Position numbers and translations under genes: made by a program
Shown: positions 7,299 through 13,882 of the stretch, in pieces
Numbering within the stretch: the stretch's first letter is position 1
Layout of the letters: each line of letters starts with the position of its first letter
Notes under the pieces: generated by a model
Seen by the model: the letters and a program-made list of their open reading frames with translations, nothing else
What the model was told of the DNA's origin: nothing
Databases searched by the model: none
Assembly (NCBI GenBank): GCA_016295455.1
Contig: JAEDLE010000037.1
Span: 1-19,699 of the forward strand
Source: Bacteroidales bacterium
GTDB lineage: Bacteria > Bacteroidota > Bacteroidia > Bacteroidales > UBA932
Reading direction: 5' to 3'
DNA length: 19,699 bases

Positions 7299-9671
7299 TC
7301 AACCCTGATTCCGACCTCTTTCCGGCAGAGTCAGGACAAAGCGCGCACCGCCGGTATAGTTTCTGTCCAGCCATATCCGGCCACCCAGTTTCCGGGATAT
7401 CTTTATGCATATGTCAAGACCGAGGCCGTGTCCCTCGCTGCTGCCGTCATTGTCAACGGTCACGTGGCGTCCGAAAATGAGATCAGCCTTCTCCGGAGAT
7501 ACTCCACAGCCGGTATCCTTCACTTCGAAATCCACATATCCTTCCTGCGCGGACGGGCCGCAGTGGACAATTATCTCGCCCCGGGTGGTCGCCTTGCAGG
7601 AGTTCGTTATCATATTGATGAGTATCTGCTGAACCCTCTTCGGGTCCGTCCTTATGAGGAACCCGTCGTCATAATCGGATGTGCAGCGGAGAGCCACGCC
7701 TTCGGAAACCCTTATCATACAGCAGTTGACTGCCTTCGAACAGATGAGGTTGCAGGATGTCTCGTCCTCGCTGATGCGCAATATGTCGTTCTCTATGTCA
7801 GAAACGCTCAGTATGTCATCGACAAGCATTGTTAGCAGTTCTCCGCTGCCTTCGATGTAATTCAGATATTCCATACGCTCCTTCCCGGTAAGAGTGTCAC
7901 CCGCAAGGGAGAGCAGCTGGGAATAGCCGATAACCGCGTTGAGAGGAGTGCGGATATCGTGGCTTATGTTGTTGACATACTGAGTTTTGAGTAAGCTCTC
8001 GCTCCTTGACTTGCGGGCCTGCTCAATTGCAAGATGATATGCTTCCTCCCTCTTGACCTCCACATCCACATTGGATATCGCATATGCGAACTCGGTAAGT
8101 TCGGTATTAAGTTCGCTGTCAAAGCGTATGAGCACGAGGTGAACCCAGACGTACCGGCCGTCTTTCATCTTGAAACGGAAGCGTTCGAGATGGCGTCTGC
8201 GGCCCTTGAGCAGGTTCACCACGTAATCACGGCTTCCGAAAGGACGCAATCTTTCAAGGTCGTCCGGATGACAATGTTCATCCAGCATCAGCATATATGC
8301 CTCCCAGAAATTGGTGTATGCCCTCCGGTCCCAACCGTATGACGGATCCATATCCTTGTAATTGACGGCTATGGTTCCATCCGTGCGTATGACCTTGAGG
8401 GTGATATACTGCGCGGCTATGCCTCTTATGAGGCCAAAGTCCTTCTCGAGCTGTATCTTCTGATGAAGCACGTCCTCATTCTGATGGACCTCGTCTATCT
8501 CCTCTCTCGAGAAGGTGCGGAAGACCAGGGCAACGGTAGGTTCGGTGCAACGGTCGTCATCCACGGAATAAAGCGAAGCCCTCAGCCAGGTGTGTTCTCC
8601 GGCATATTCGGCCTTGAACGGAAAATCTGCGCGCCTCCGGCTTTCATATACTGCACGGATGTTCCCTTTGCTGGCGAAACGTCTCCATCCGTCACGGAAT
8701 TCCTTGTCTATGTGCGGGCATAGAAGTTCCACACCGAGGCCCATACTGATGGAATCCCCGTAGCCGTCCAGGAAATTGAAGAAAGGGGTAAGCTTGACGA
8801 AGGTTACCAGGTCCCTCTTCAGGTGGAATATGAATCCGCCCACAAACCTCCGGGACATTGTGCTGTTAATGATGTCGGAAGAAACTTTCCTGGTCCTTTC
8901 CTCCATGGAGACGACTATGTCCTTGCTGTCCTGCTTGTTGAGCGTAAGCCTGTACCAGTGTGGCGTACCGTCGATAAAACTCTGGAAATGAATCCTGTAC
9001 ATCGGAGAACTGCTGAAATAGCTGTCCATATACTGTTTATCCAGGATTCTGAGTATGCCCTCAGCCTGCGATCCTTCAGCAAATGTTTCTGCCAATCTGC
9101 GTATGAATCCGGAAAAGACGCCCTCCTCGCCGAGCGATATCCTGGACTCGATCATGCCGTTGCCCTTGACTGTGACATAGCTGTCGCTCTCGGGATTCAC
9201 AAGCATTATGAGCAGGGCATCACGTGAACTGTAATAGCTGAAGTAACTCTTGAGGAGGCGGCTCCGGCGACGCCAGTCTTCGTCAATATGGCTGACTGAG
9301 GTAACCTCCCGGTGGGTTCCGGACAGGCGGATACCTTCCGTAAAGGAGGAATCGAGTTTTCCTCCGCATCTGAATTCGCAGCGCGTTCCGTCAGGCCTGT
9401 TCCAGAAATACTGTACCTCGGAAATCCCGCCTTCCAGCATGACCGCCACACTGGCGTCCACCATGGAACGAGAATCATCATCCAGCCCCCTTCTCCAATG
9501 GTCGTAGGTATCTTCCGGACTCAGGTCAGTACTGCAGCATAAAAGTTCAGCCACAACAGAGTCTACAAACATGCACGGTTTTTTATCCCCGACCATCTCA
9601 ATGGACCAGAAGCCAATGCCCAGACCTTTCAGGACACTGTCTGCCGTATTTATTTTCTCATCTATCAGCAT
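7299..9671 (-). CDS. soluble PAS-type sensor histidine kinase
   Basis: The protein is 790 residues with no signal peptide or membrane segment, so it is cytoplasmic. Residues 1-535 hold several PAS-like units. Recognisable PAC-type ends are at about 85-125 (VQYFWNRPDGTRCEFRCGG), 225-260 (YRIHFQSFIDGTPHWYRL), 350-385 and 490-535 (ERFRFKMKDGRYVWVHL). HisKA has ISHDIRTPLNA with acceptor His571. The ATPase has INMITNSCK, DTGCGV (719-724) and GHGLGL (747-752), all intact. Its catalytic half resembles that of the kinase at 132-2039 (both carry LLTML followed by DDIL, and KRVQQI or RRVQQI). The PAS units suggest detection of an internal signal, but no cofactor-binding residues could be assigned. It is convergent with the receiver gene at 6872, its most likely nearby partner. 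Confidence 0.87.
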   Translation of the reverse strand: MLIDEKINTADSVLKGLGIGFWSIEMVGDKKPCMFVDSVVAELLCCSTDLSPEDTYDHWRRGLDDDSRSMVDASVAVMLEGGISEVQYFWNRPDGTRCEFRCGGKLDSSFTEGIRLSGTHREVTSVSHIDEDWRRRSRLLKSYFSYYSSRDALLIMLVNPESDSYVTVKGNGMIESRISLGEEGVFSGFIRRLAETFAEGSQAEGILRILDKQYMDSYFSSSPMYRIHFQSFIDGTPHWYRLTLNKQDSKDIVVSMEERTRKVSSDIINSTMSRRFVGGFIFHLKRDLVTFVKLTPFFNFLDGYGDSISMGLGVELLCPHIDKEFRDGWRRFASKGNIRAVYESRRRADFPFKAEYAGEHTWLRASLYSVDDDRCTEPTVALVFRTFSREEIDEVHQNEDVLHQKIQLEKDFGLIRGIAAQYITLKVIRTDGTIAVNYKDMDPSYGWDRRAYTNFWEAYMLMLDEHCHPDDLERLRPFGSRDYVVNLLKGRRRHLERFRFKMKDGRYVWVHLVLIRFDSELNTELTEFAYAISNVDVEVKREEAYHLAIEQARKSRSESLLKTQYVNNISHDIRTPLNAVIGYSQLLSLAGDTLTGKERMEYLNYIEGSGELLTMLVDDILSVSDIENDILRISEDETSCNLICSKAVNCCMIRVSEGVALRCTSDYDDGFLIRTDPKRVQQILINMITNSCKATTRGEIIVHCGPSAQEGYVDFEVKDTGCGVSPEKADLIFGRHVTVDNDGSSEGHGLGLDICIKISRKLGGRIWLDRNYTGGARFVLTLPERGRNQG

Positions 9672-9700
9672 TGATTGCAGTTTGGAATTATTAAGAATTG

Positions 9701-9733
9701 CGAATATACTGTTTTATAATCAAGTAATGCAAA
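9701..9733 (-). promoter_or_regulatory. promoter of the soluble kinase gene
   Basis: On the - strand, TTTG (9730-9733) is followed after 21 bp by TATATTCG (9701-9708), one base off TAnnTTTG. Transcription would start near 9695, leaving a leader of about 23 nt before the ATG at 9671. Confidence 0.55.
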
Positions 9734-9778
9734 TGACAAATGTCGGCAAGCGGCAGGAACAGCCCGCTGAATCCATAA

Positions 9779-10017
9779 CAATTGACAAAATTCAGACAGA
9801 TTACTTGCAATAACGTCACATAACGGCATATGCAGAGCCTTTTGCGGATATTGGAATCAACCCCTGACACGCAGGCACTTCAATTGTTCCGAATGATCAT
9901 ATACCTATGTATCAACAGTTTAGATTTATCTAAAACAGCAATTGCAAAAATTTGCATATTCCTGCATCTGCAATTGTTCGCATATGCGCAACTTCTGCAA
10001 CAATTGAATGGCAATTG
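9779..10017. repeat. cluster of six CAATTG palindromes
   Basis: This is the left half of a 611-bp stretch without a convincing gene (9672-10282). CAATTG occurs at 9779, 9881, 9939, 9971, 10001 and 10012. The last four starts are 32, 30 and 11 bp apart, close to whole helical turns. Two copies extend to GCAATTGC (9938-9945 and 10011-10018), and a perfect CGCATATGCG sits among them at 9979-9988. The stretch is also rich in TGCA and GCAA. It looks like a multi-site operator region; the binding protein is unknown. Confidence 0.45.
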
Positions 10018-10061
10018 CTGCTGCGGGCAGCTTTGCGCGTTCATTTTCGTTCCTTTGCATC
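9986..10061 (+). promoter_or_regulatory. promoter-like block, copy A
   Basis: Hand alignment to 11258-11334, upstream of the fimbrillin-like gene, gives 49 identities in 76 positions with one gap. Both copies start with GCGCAAC and end with an identical 14-mer, CGTTCCTTTGCATC (10048-10061 and 11321-11334). TTCCTTTG (10050-10057) is one base off TAnnTTTG. In both copies a TTG lies 14 bp before it, which is too close for a normal -33 element. Copy A faces no protein gene. Confidence 0.5.
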
Positions 10062-10063
10062 AC

Positions 10064-10209
10064 TGAAACAATGGATGACAGCAGGGAGGCGCATCCCTGA
10101 CAATCATAAAAAATACGCTTGGATACCGGACAATCTGCCGGACAGAAAATGACATTATCCCATTCTTTGAAACAGCCACCGGCCGCAGATGCGCGTGCCG
10201 GTGGCTGTT
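10064..10209 (+). ncRNA. candidate structured small RNA
   Basis: The stretch begins just after the promoter-like block (TTCCTTTG at 10050-10057) and ends at a strong hairpin. It contains a perfect 6-bp stem, CAGGGA (10082-10087) with TCCCTG (10094-10099), which can extend through ATGA and TCAT. It closes with a perfect 13-bp stem, AACAGCCACCGGC (10171-10183) with GCCGGTGGCTGTT (10197-10209). The only ORF with an ATG near the start is nine codons (10072-10101). No T-run follows the last hairpin, so termination is uncertain. It could instead be the remnant of a lost gene between a surviving promoter and terminator. Confidence 0.3.
10171..10209. terminator. 13-bp perfect hairpin
   Basis: AACAGCCACCGGC pairs fully with GCCGGTGGCTGTT across a 13-nt loop. 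It could end a + strand transcript from copy A of the promoter block or a - strand transcript of the AraC gene. Neither side has a proper T-run. Confidence 0.45.
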
Positions 10210-10227
10210 CTGCCGGATCAGCATAGG

Positions 10228-10279
10228 GTCACACCCGTCATATTCAGATTACATATGCATATGACGGCGGGAATGTGAC
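10228..10279. terminator. imperfect hairpin right after the AraC-type gene
   Basis: The outer arms are GTCACA (10228-10233) and TGTGAC (10274-10279). The inner arms are CCGTCATAT (10235-10243) and ATATGACGG (10259-10267). It starts 4 bp past the stop of the AraC-type gene on the - strand. The right side contains CGGGAATGTGA (10268-10278), which recurs at 11240-11250 upstream of the same gene, so it may be a protein-binding site rather than a terminator. Confidence 0.35.
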
Positions 10280-10282
10280 GGG

Positions 10283-11155
10283 CTATTGCTCTTCGTTGTG
10301 TTTCTGGATGGAATTCTTCCTGTACTCGGATGGCGAGCAGTTGTACGCAGCCGAAAAGGCCCTGTAGTATGCGCTCTTCGAGCGGAAACCGACGAGTGTA
10401 CCAATCATATCAAGAGGCTCGTCTGTGGTGGAGAGCAGTTTGGCGGCATATACCGTCCTCAGGTCGTTGATATACTCTGAGAAGGTCTTCCCTGTCGCGC
10501 TCTTGATGCTTCTCGCGAGGTAGGTCCTGTTGGTTCCGATGGCGTGGGCGACAGTCTCCCTGGAGATTTCCTGCTCGCAGAAAAGCTTTTCGTTGACCAT
10601 CAGAGCCTCGACCTTCTGGAAGAAGAGGTAGTCATAGACATTTGGGCTTTCGAGTTTTTCGACAGTTTCGGATTCATCTTCGCTTTCTTCGACTTCATCC
10701 TCGACAGGAAGGGAGTTTTCGGAAGTTTCATGACTGACGCTTTCGATGGACAGCTCCGAATCTCCGATATCCTCAGGACCCGCGTGGGTGCCGGAGGCCT
10801 TTCCGGAGCCTGACCTGTCATTCGCCCGGGGTTCGGAAAGTTCGGAATGCTCCGATGAGTAAGAACCGATCAGTGATTTCAATATGAATACGGCACAGCA
10901 GAGCAGGGCGATAAGATCGGCAATGACCAGTACGTGCTGCAACAGAGAATCTGCAAATTTCCCGAAAAAGAGATTGATGTTCAATATCAGCAAATGCGCT
11001 GCAAAGAGAAGAAGAAAGGCTCCGAAGTATCTCTGGAGCTTTTTCTGGGTGCCGAAGGTTCTGCCGGAGATGCAGAATACAATTCCCATTGCGACGGACA
11101 CACACAGGCACACTGCGTATAACATATTGATTGCAAAGTAGATAAACTGATCCAT
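10283..11155 (-). CDS. membrane-anchored AraC-family transcriptional regulator
   Basis: From the ATG at 11155 the protein is 290 residues. Three membrane segments lie at about 3-30, 42-63 and 72-94. A linker at about 96-170 is rich in Ser, Glu and Asp. The AraC DNA-binding domain (about 175-285) has two helix-turn-helix units: VAHAIGTNRTYLARSIK and the typical IGTLVGFRSKSAYYRAF followed by SPSEYRK. The frame runs upstream to 11296, but a promoter with exact boxes at 11204-11236 lies inside that extension, so the later ATG is the real start. It is divergent from the fimbrillin-like gene, and inverted repeats between them suggest it controls that gene and itself. It may sense a membrane or envelope signal; there is no recognisable ligand domain. 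Confidence 0.88.
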   Translation of the reverse strand: MDQFIYFAINMLYAVCLCVSVAMGIVFCISGRTFGTQKKLQRYFGAFLLLFAAHLLILNINLFFGKFADSLLQHVLVIADLIALLCCAVFILKSLIGSYSSEHSELSEPRANDRSGSGKASGTHAGPEDIGDSELSIESVSHETSENSLPVEDEVEESEDESETVEKLESPNVYDYLFFQKVEALMVNEKLFCEQEISRETVAHAIGTNRTYLARSIKSATGKTFSEYINDLRTVYAAKLLSTTDEPLDMIGTLVGFRSKSAYYRAFSAAYNCSPSEYRKNSIQKHNEEQ

Positions 11156-11203
11156 ACGGCTATAGTCTTTAGCTTGGTCGAAGGCTGGCAATACATTATA
11201 AAA

Positions 11204-11236
11204 CAAATATAAAACATTGTTTTCACATTTCCCAAA
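11204..11236 (-). promoter_or_regulatory. promoter of the AraC-type gene
   Basis: On the - strand, TTTG (11233-11236) and TATATTTG (11204-11211) are separated by 21 bp, both exact matches to the Bacteroidetes pattern. Transcription starts near 11199, with a leader of about 43 nt. The -33 box lies in the loop of the inverted repeat at 11223-11250, as expected for autoregulation. Confidence 0.7.
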
Positions 11237-11250
11237 AATCGGGAATGTGA
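11223..11250. promoter_or_regulatory. inverted-repeat operator candidate between AraC-type and fimbrillin-like genes
   Basis: TCACATTTCCC (11223-11233) and GGGAATGTGA (11241-11250) are inverted with a single-base bulge and a 7-bp centre that carries the AraC-gene -33 box. A perfect palindrome, GTTGCGCAAC, follows at 11255-11264. The right arm with one more base (CGGGAATGTGA) recurs at 10268-10278, beyond the far end of the AraC-type gene. Confidence 0.5.
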
Positions 11251-11257
11251 GGCCGTT

Positions 11258-11334
11258 GCGCAACCTTGGCAATAGTTGAAAGCGGTTTTGCGGCAATCGG
11301 TGTTATTGCGTCCCCGATTCCGTTCCTTTGCATC
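11258..11334 (+). promoter_or_regulatory. promoter block of the fimbrillin-like gene, copy B
   Basis: TTCCTTTG (11323-11330), one base off TAnnTTTG, lies 51 bp before the ATG at 11382. The block aligns over its whole length with 9986-10061, with the terminal 14-mer CGTTCCTTTGCATC identical. The similarity suggests a shared regulator or a duplication. Confidence 0.5.
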
Positions 11335-11381
11335 GTCGACAACGACGGGACAACATTGAAAACAAAAAAAAACAAAATATC

Positions 11382-12221
11382 ATGAACAACGCAATCATTA
11401 CCCTTTCAAAAGTTTTCGCAGCCATCATCCTTACTTTTTCTCTCGCATCATGCACCTGGGATGAATATGACATCAATCAGCTTGACTGCTCAGTGAAGAT
11501 CACTCTCGCAGAGCCTTCCAGCGGTAAGACAGAGGCTGACGTTCAGGTTGACCGCGTACGTTACTTTGTATATGAATCAACTGGAAAGTCCTGGACTCTC
11601 AGGGATGAGATGACGGGTGAGACCGCCATCAGGCCGGACGGAACAGCTGATCTGAATATCACCTTAACCCACGATAATCTCTATTCAATCATTTTCTGGG
11701 CTGACTGCAGGCCTGACGCGAACGAAGATGAAAGATTCATCCTCGATCCTGAAAAGGCGACTGTCACCATGAACACCACCCGCTGCAAGGCAAATGACCC
11801 CAAGTCTGACGCTTTCTTCGCGGTTACTCCAGTCCGCGGCGGTGTACCGGGTGTAAGCGTGATTCTCTGGCACGCTCTCGCCAAGGTCAACGTGATGACC
11901 AAGGCCATGCCTGCCGAAGCGACCGAGAGCAGCATCACCATGTCACATGTCCCTGTAGCATTCAACTTCATGGCCTACGATGTGACCGACGACAGGTGTG
12001 ACATCAACTTCGCCTCAAACTCCTGCACCGGGAACCCGGAGATTGTAAGCGGTATGGATACCATGGCTTACGCTTATCTCTTCGCGCCTGCAGACAGGAT
12101 GAAGGATTCAGCGGTGTCTGTCTCCCTGAACAACAGCACCAGGTCAGAGCTTTACTCTGCCCACTTCGACAATGTACCTCTCCAGAGGAACAGGAAAACT
12201 GATGTAGAGTGCAAGTTCTAG
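11382..12221 (+). CDS. fimbrillin-like lipoprotein (DUF6562 / FimB-Mfa2-type)
   Basis: The protein is 279 residues from the ATG at 11382, which directly begins a lipoprotein signal peptide (MNNAIITLSKVFAAIILTFS, then LASC) with lipidated Cys24. The mature part is beta-rich and has the layout of Bacteroidales fimbrillin-like proteins: an early strand with VRYFVYES, then LYSIIFWADCRPD (compare the Y-x-I-x-F-W-A signature of DUF6562 proteins), and a middle region with ILWHALAKVNV. It should be exported and anchored in the outer membrane, possibly as an adhesin or pilus subunit or anchor. An upstream in-frame ATG at 11328 overlaps the promoter block and was not used. No other pilus gene is next to it, so it may be a solitary surface lipoprotein. 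The divergent AraC-type gene is its probable regulator. The family assignment rests on these short signatures only. Confidence 0.7.
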   Translation: MNNAIITLSKVFAAIILTFSLASCTWDEYDINQLDCSVKITLAEPSSGKTEADVQVDRVRYFVYESTGKSWTLRDEMTGETAIRPDGTADLNITLTHDNLYSIIFWADCRPDANEDERFILDPEKATVTMNTTRCKANDPKSDAFFAVTPVRGGVPGVSVILWHALAKVNVMTKAMPAEATESSITMSHVPVAFNFMAYDVTDDRCDINFASNSCTGNPEIVSGMDTMAYAYLFAPADRMKDSAVSVSLNNSTRSELYSAHFDNVPLQRNRKTDVECKF

Positions 12222-12245
12222 AGTTCAGCCCTCAGAAATGAAGAA

Positions 12246-12278
12246 GCCCCCAGGCCATCCGGCCCGGGGGCTGTTTTA
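12246..12278. terminator. strong terminator between convergent fimbrillin and fucosidase genes
   Basis: GCCCCCAGGCC and GGCCCGGGGGC form an 11-bp stem with one mismatch and a 4-nt loop, followed by TGTTTTATT on the + strand. On the - strand it is followed by a T-rich TTCTTCATTTC, so it probably also serves the fucosidase operon, whose last stop is at 12341. Confidence 0.8.
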
Positions 12279-12340
12279 TTGCTGTGGTTTCGGGCCAGAC
12301 TCCCGGCCTTGCCCAGGCCAACGAAAGACCGGACTCCCGG

Positions 12341-13882
12341 TCAGAACAGGCCGTACTCGGCTATCACCGGGGTATGACGGGCGGAGCCGATCAGGAGACG
12401 CACTGCGGTAGCTGTAACAGGATCGAAACGCATCAGACGCTTGTAGCCTACGGTAGTGCCCTCTGCGACAGTATGCCACTCGCCGTCCTCGCCGAGATAC
12501 TGGAGGGTGAAAGATTCGATTCTCTGTCCCTGTCGTATGTCCTCCTGCAGCATCAGCACACTGAAGGTCTTCGGCGCATCCCATCTGGCGGTGATGCAGC
12601 CATAGCTTCCGTCGTCGCACTGCTTCAGGCGCACACTGGTGTCATAATTCCCGTCACCGGCAGCCCTCGCATTCTTTCCGCACCAGGAGAAACCGCTGAA
12701 AGAACGGAGCTTGGCATCAGAAAGAAGATTATGCCCGAACATCTCCCGTCGCAATTCCGCAAAGCCCCTGAGGCTTTCGACTTCCTCCTCCCCGAAAAGG
12801 CCGTCCCTGTTGGGAGGGATGTTCAGCAGCAGGTTGCTGTTCCTGCCCACGGAAGTGAAATAGATATTCAGCAGACGTTCAGGCGATTTTGTCGTGCCGT
12901 TGTCAGACTCGGTATAGAACCAGCTTCTGCGTATCGAGACGTCAGCCTCGGACGGATACCATACAAGAGTCTTTGCCTTGCCGATCACCTCCCTGCTGCC
13001 CAAATCCTCATCCCTCACGACACGCGTCGGAGGCATAATGAGTTCGTGCTGGGAATCAGCTGCAATAAGGGCAGGGTCAAGTTTGTCATTGGGAACGACA
13101 CTCCACTCGGAAAGCCTGCCTACTCCCCTTTCAGAACCCACCCAGCGCACATCAGGGCCGACAATCGCAATCACAGCCTGCGGCTGCAGTTCCCGCACGA
13201 CGGCATACCAGCGCTGATAATCATATTCCTGGACCTTTCCGTTCGGTCCCTCGCCGCAAGCGCCGTCAAACCAGACTTCATCCACACGGCCATACTGTGT
13301 CAGCAATTCGGTCAGCTGATTGACAAAGAAATCATTGTATTCGGGAGTACCGTACGACTGCTCGTGTCTGTCCCAGGGAGAGAGATAAACGCCGAACAGC
13401 AGTCCCTGCTCATGGCAGGCTTCGGCCACATCCCTTACCACATCCCCTTTGCCATCCTTCCAGGGAGAGCTGCGTACGGAATAATCGGTATATGCCGACG
13501 GCCAGAGACAGAACCCGTCATGGTGCTTGCAGGTGAGAATCAGACTGCGGAAACCCGTCTCCCTGAGCACACTGACCCACTCCCCCGGATCAAAATGCAC
13601 AGGATTGAATGCCTCCGGGTCATCCGCACCGCTACCCCACTGTACATCGGTGAAAGTATTCAGTCCGAAATGAGCGAAGGCCGTCAGTTCCAGTCTCTGC
13701 CACTCGAACTGTCGCCGGCTCGGCACCACGTGCGCGGCTTTCCAGACTATGTCCTCGGGACTGTCATCCGGGGATATGGCAACGTGACTGTAGGTTTCCT
13801 CCTGCCTCGGAGAGCAGGAGAAGCCCAGGCCGGCGCATAGGGCAGACACGGCCAGGGCTGACAACAGGTTATTCTTCCTCAT
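12341..13882 (-). CDS. GH29 alpha-L-fucosidase, exported lipoprotein, with C-terminal F5/8-type carbohydrate-binding domain
   Basis: The protein is 513 residues. A signal peptide ends near the candidate lipidated Cys23 (GLGFSCS). The GH29 barrel spans about 45-390: FAHFGLNTFTDVQWGSG, LILTCKHHDGFCLWPS (115-129), VYLSPWDRHE, and VDEVWFDGACGEGPNG (200-215), where Asp206 fits the family nucleophile. The GACGEGPNG context resembles GH29 subfamily B, which acts on branched alpha-1,3/1,4 fucose such as Lewis-type glycans. The acid/base residue was not settled (Glu251 or Glu259 are candidates). SIRRSWFY and LLLNIPPNRDG are typical of the barrel's C-terminal part. About 395-510 looks like an F5/8 type C domain. 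Its ATG overlaps the end of susD by 14 bp, so translation is coupled. The role is release of fucose outside the cell or in the periplasm, to open host or dietary glycans for import by SusCD. Confidence 0.92.
   Translation of the reverse strand: MRKNNLLSALAVSALCAGLGFSCSPRQEETYSHVAISPDDSPEDIVWKAAHVVPSRRQFEWQRLELTAFAHFGLNTFTDVQWGSGADDPEAFNPVHFDPGEWVSVLRETGFRSLILTCKHHDGFCLWPSAYTDYSVRSSPWKDGKGDVVRDVAEACHEQGLLFGVYLSPWDRHEQSYGTPEYNDFFVNQLTELLTQYGRVDEVWFDGACGEGPNGKVQEYDYQRWYAVVRELQPQAVIAIVGPDVRWVGSERGVGRLSEWSVVPNDKLDPALIAADSQHELIMPPTRVVRDEDLGSREVIGKAKTLVWYPSEADVSIRRSWFYTESDNGTTKSPERLLNIYFTSVGRNSNLLLNIPPNRDGLFGEEEVESLRGFAELRREMFGHNLLSDAKLRSFSGFSWCGKNARAAGDGNYDTSVRLKQCDDGSYGCITARWDAPKTFSVLMLQEDIRQGQRIESFTLQYLGEDGEWHTVAEGTTVGYKRLMRFDPVTATAVRLLIGSARHTPVIAEYGLF

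Noticed and set aside
9830..10066. A 78-codon open frame in the gene-less region
   Set aside because: It runs through the CAATTG cluster and the promoter-like block, is rich in Cys and Leu without a domain, and has no promoter before it.
11156..11296. N-terminal extension of the AraC-type protein to 11296
   Set aside because: A promoter with exact -33 and -7 boxes at 11204-11236 lies inside this stretch, and the membrane segment begins right after the ATG at 11155.
9986..11334. Invertible promoter (phase variation) at the fimbrillin-like gene
   Set aside because: The two similar blocks are direct, not inverted, repeats, and no tyrosine or serine recombinase gene is in the window.
12284..13840. 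A 518-codon open frame opposite the fucosidase gene
   Set aside because: It mirrors the GH29 gene, has no recognisable domain or signal, and runs through the terminator side of the locus. The long antisense frame follows from the codon use of the real gene.
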